Part shown: positions 5,479-5,886 of the stretch, one piece after another
Layout of the letters: each line of letters begins with the position of its first letter
How positions within the stretch are numbered: the stretch's first letter is position 1
From: Geobacter sp.
Lineage (GTDB): Bacteria > Desulfobacterota > Desulfuromonadia > Geobacterales > DSM-12255
NCBI GenBank assembly: GCA_012026855.1
Contig: VEOV01000047.1
Location: 1 to 5,886 of the forward strand
Direction of reading: 5' to 3'
Length of the DNA stretch: 5,886 bases
Made by a program: the position numbers and the translations under genes
Notes under the pieces: model-generated
Seen by the model: only the letters and a program-made list of their open reading frames with translations
What the model was told of the DNA's origin: nothing
Databases searched by the model: none

Positions 5479-5886
5479 CGAGGGGATCTATGTCAATGGC
5501 CAGCCTCACCGTCTGTACCGGCTGAAATGACTGCTTGAAGCCCTGCACAAGCCGGCGCAAAGCCGTCCTGTCAGGAGATTTCAGCAGGATATGCCAGCGG
5601 TGGCGGCCGCGAATCATGCCGAGCGGCGCCGTTGCCGGACCTAGGATGTCAACCCTGAGCCGCAGCTCTTTTTTGATTTTTCTGAGAGCTGCGGCTGCTT
5701 TTTTTGCCTCGTCCTCGACAGATTTTTGCAGATTGCCCGACAGCTGAATGGCTGCCAGCCTGGAGAACGGCGGGTAGACCGCATCCTCCCTCTGGGCAAG
5801 CTCTTCGCAATAAAACGCTTCATAGTCATGGTTTACCGCCGCCTGCACGGCAAAATGCTCCGGATTGAGCGTCTGGACCAGCACCC
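5468..5886 (-). CDS. priA: Primosomal protein N' (replication restart helicase PriA), C-terminal part
   Basis: The last 139 codons of PriA, the superfamily 2 DNA helicase that recognises stalled forks and D-loops and starts replisome reloading. The N-terminal DNA-binding, helicase and zinc-binding regions lie beyond the window edge. Seen: VLVQTLNPEHFAVQAAVNHDY at the edge, matching the end of the helicase core; the PriA-typical FYCEELAQRE and YPPFSRLAAIQLSG; and near the C-terminus GPATAPLGMIRGRHRWHILLKS, the conserved C-terminal-domain motif. The open frame continues upstream through the edge, so the GTG at 5884 is an internal valine and not a start. The gene converges on the MucR-family gene with 7 bases between the stop codons. 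Confidence 0.92.
   Translation of the reverse strand, partial: VLVQTLNPEHFAVQAAVNHDYEAFYCEELAQREDAVYPPFSRLAAIQLSGNLQKSVEDEAKKAAAALRKIKKELRLRVDILGPATAPLGMIRGRHRWHILLKSPDRTALRRLVQGFKQSFQPVQTVRLAIDIDPLELL

Noticed and set aside
5882..5884. GTG as the start of a short 138-residue gene
   Set aside because: The sequence there matches the end of the PriA helicase core and the frame remains open to the window edge, so this is an internal codon of a truncated priA.

Overview
The window looks like chromosomal DNA of a Gram-negative bacterium, most likely a Desulfuromonadota/Geobacter-type organism. This is inferred from protein style: a GAF histidine kinase with a Cys-containing N-terminus, a cytoplasmic GH57 glucan enzyme and a Ros/MucR regulator. 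There is no phylogenetic computation behind it. I see no mobile element, CRISPR array, tRNA or rRNA. Coding density is high, and the only sizeable gap is 4680-4947.

Minus strand, 4679 down to 1: a tight four-gene unit reads histidine kinase (4679-3066), receiver-only response regulator (3069-2704), GH57 alpha-glucan enzyme (2693-501) and a GalT-family nucleotidyltransferase (473-1, cut by the window edge). The kinase and regulator genes overlap by 4 bases (ATGA). The next two gaps are 10 and 27 bases. A good sigma70-like promoter with an extended -10 sits 47 bases ahead of the kinase start, so the set is probably one operon that couples signal sensing to intracellular glycogen or maltodextrin turnover. 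The kinase's ATP-binding domain has lost key N-box and G1-box residues, and the regulator has no output domain. The signalling pair may therefore work in an unorthodox way.

Region 4680-4947 is a divergent regulatory region. It holds the kinase-operon promoter (minus), a TTGACA/GATAAT promoter (plus), an imperfect palindrome framing the kinase-operon -10, and a 7-bp inverted repeat in the leader of the plus-strand gene.

Plus strand, 4948-5460: a Ros/MucR-family zinc-finger regulator with an unusual Lys/Ala/Pro-rich, histone-H1-like C-terminal tail. It faces the 3' end of priA (5886-5468, minus, N-terminal part outside the window) across only 7 bases. A weak hairpin straddling the junction could end priA transcription.

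The GalT-family and PriA reading frames are both truncated by the window edges, not by mutation.
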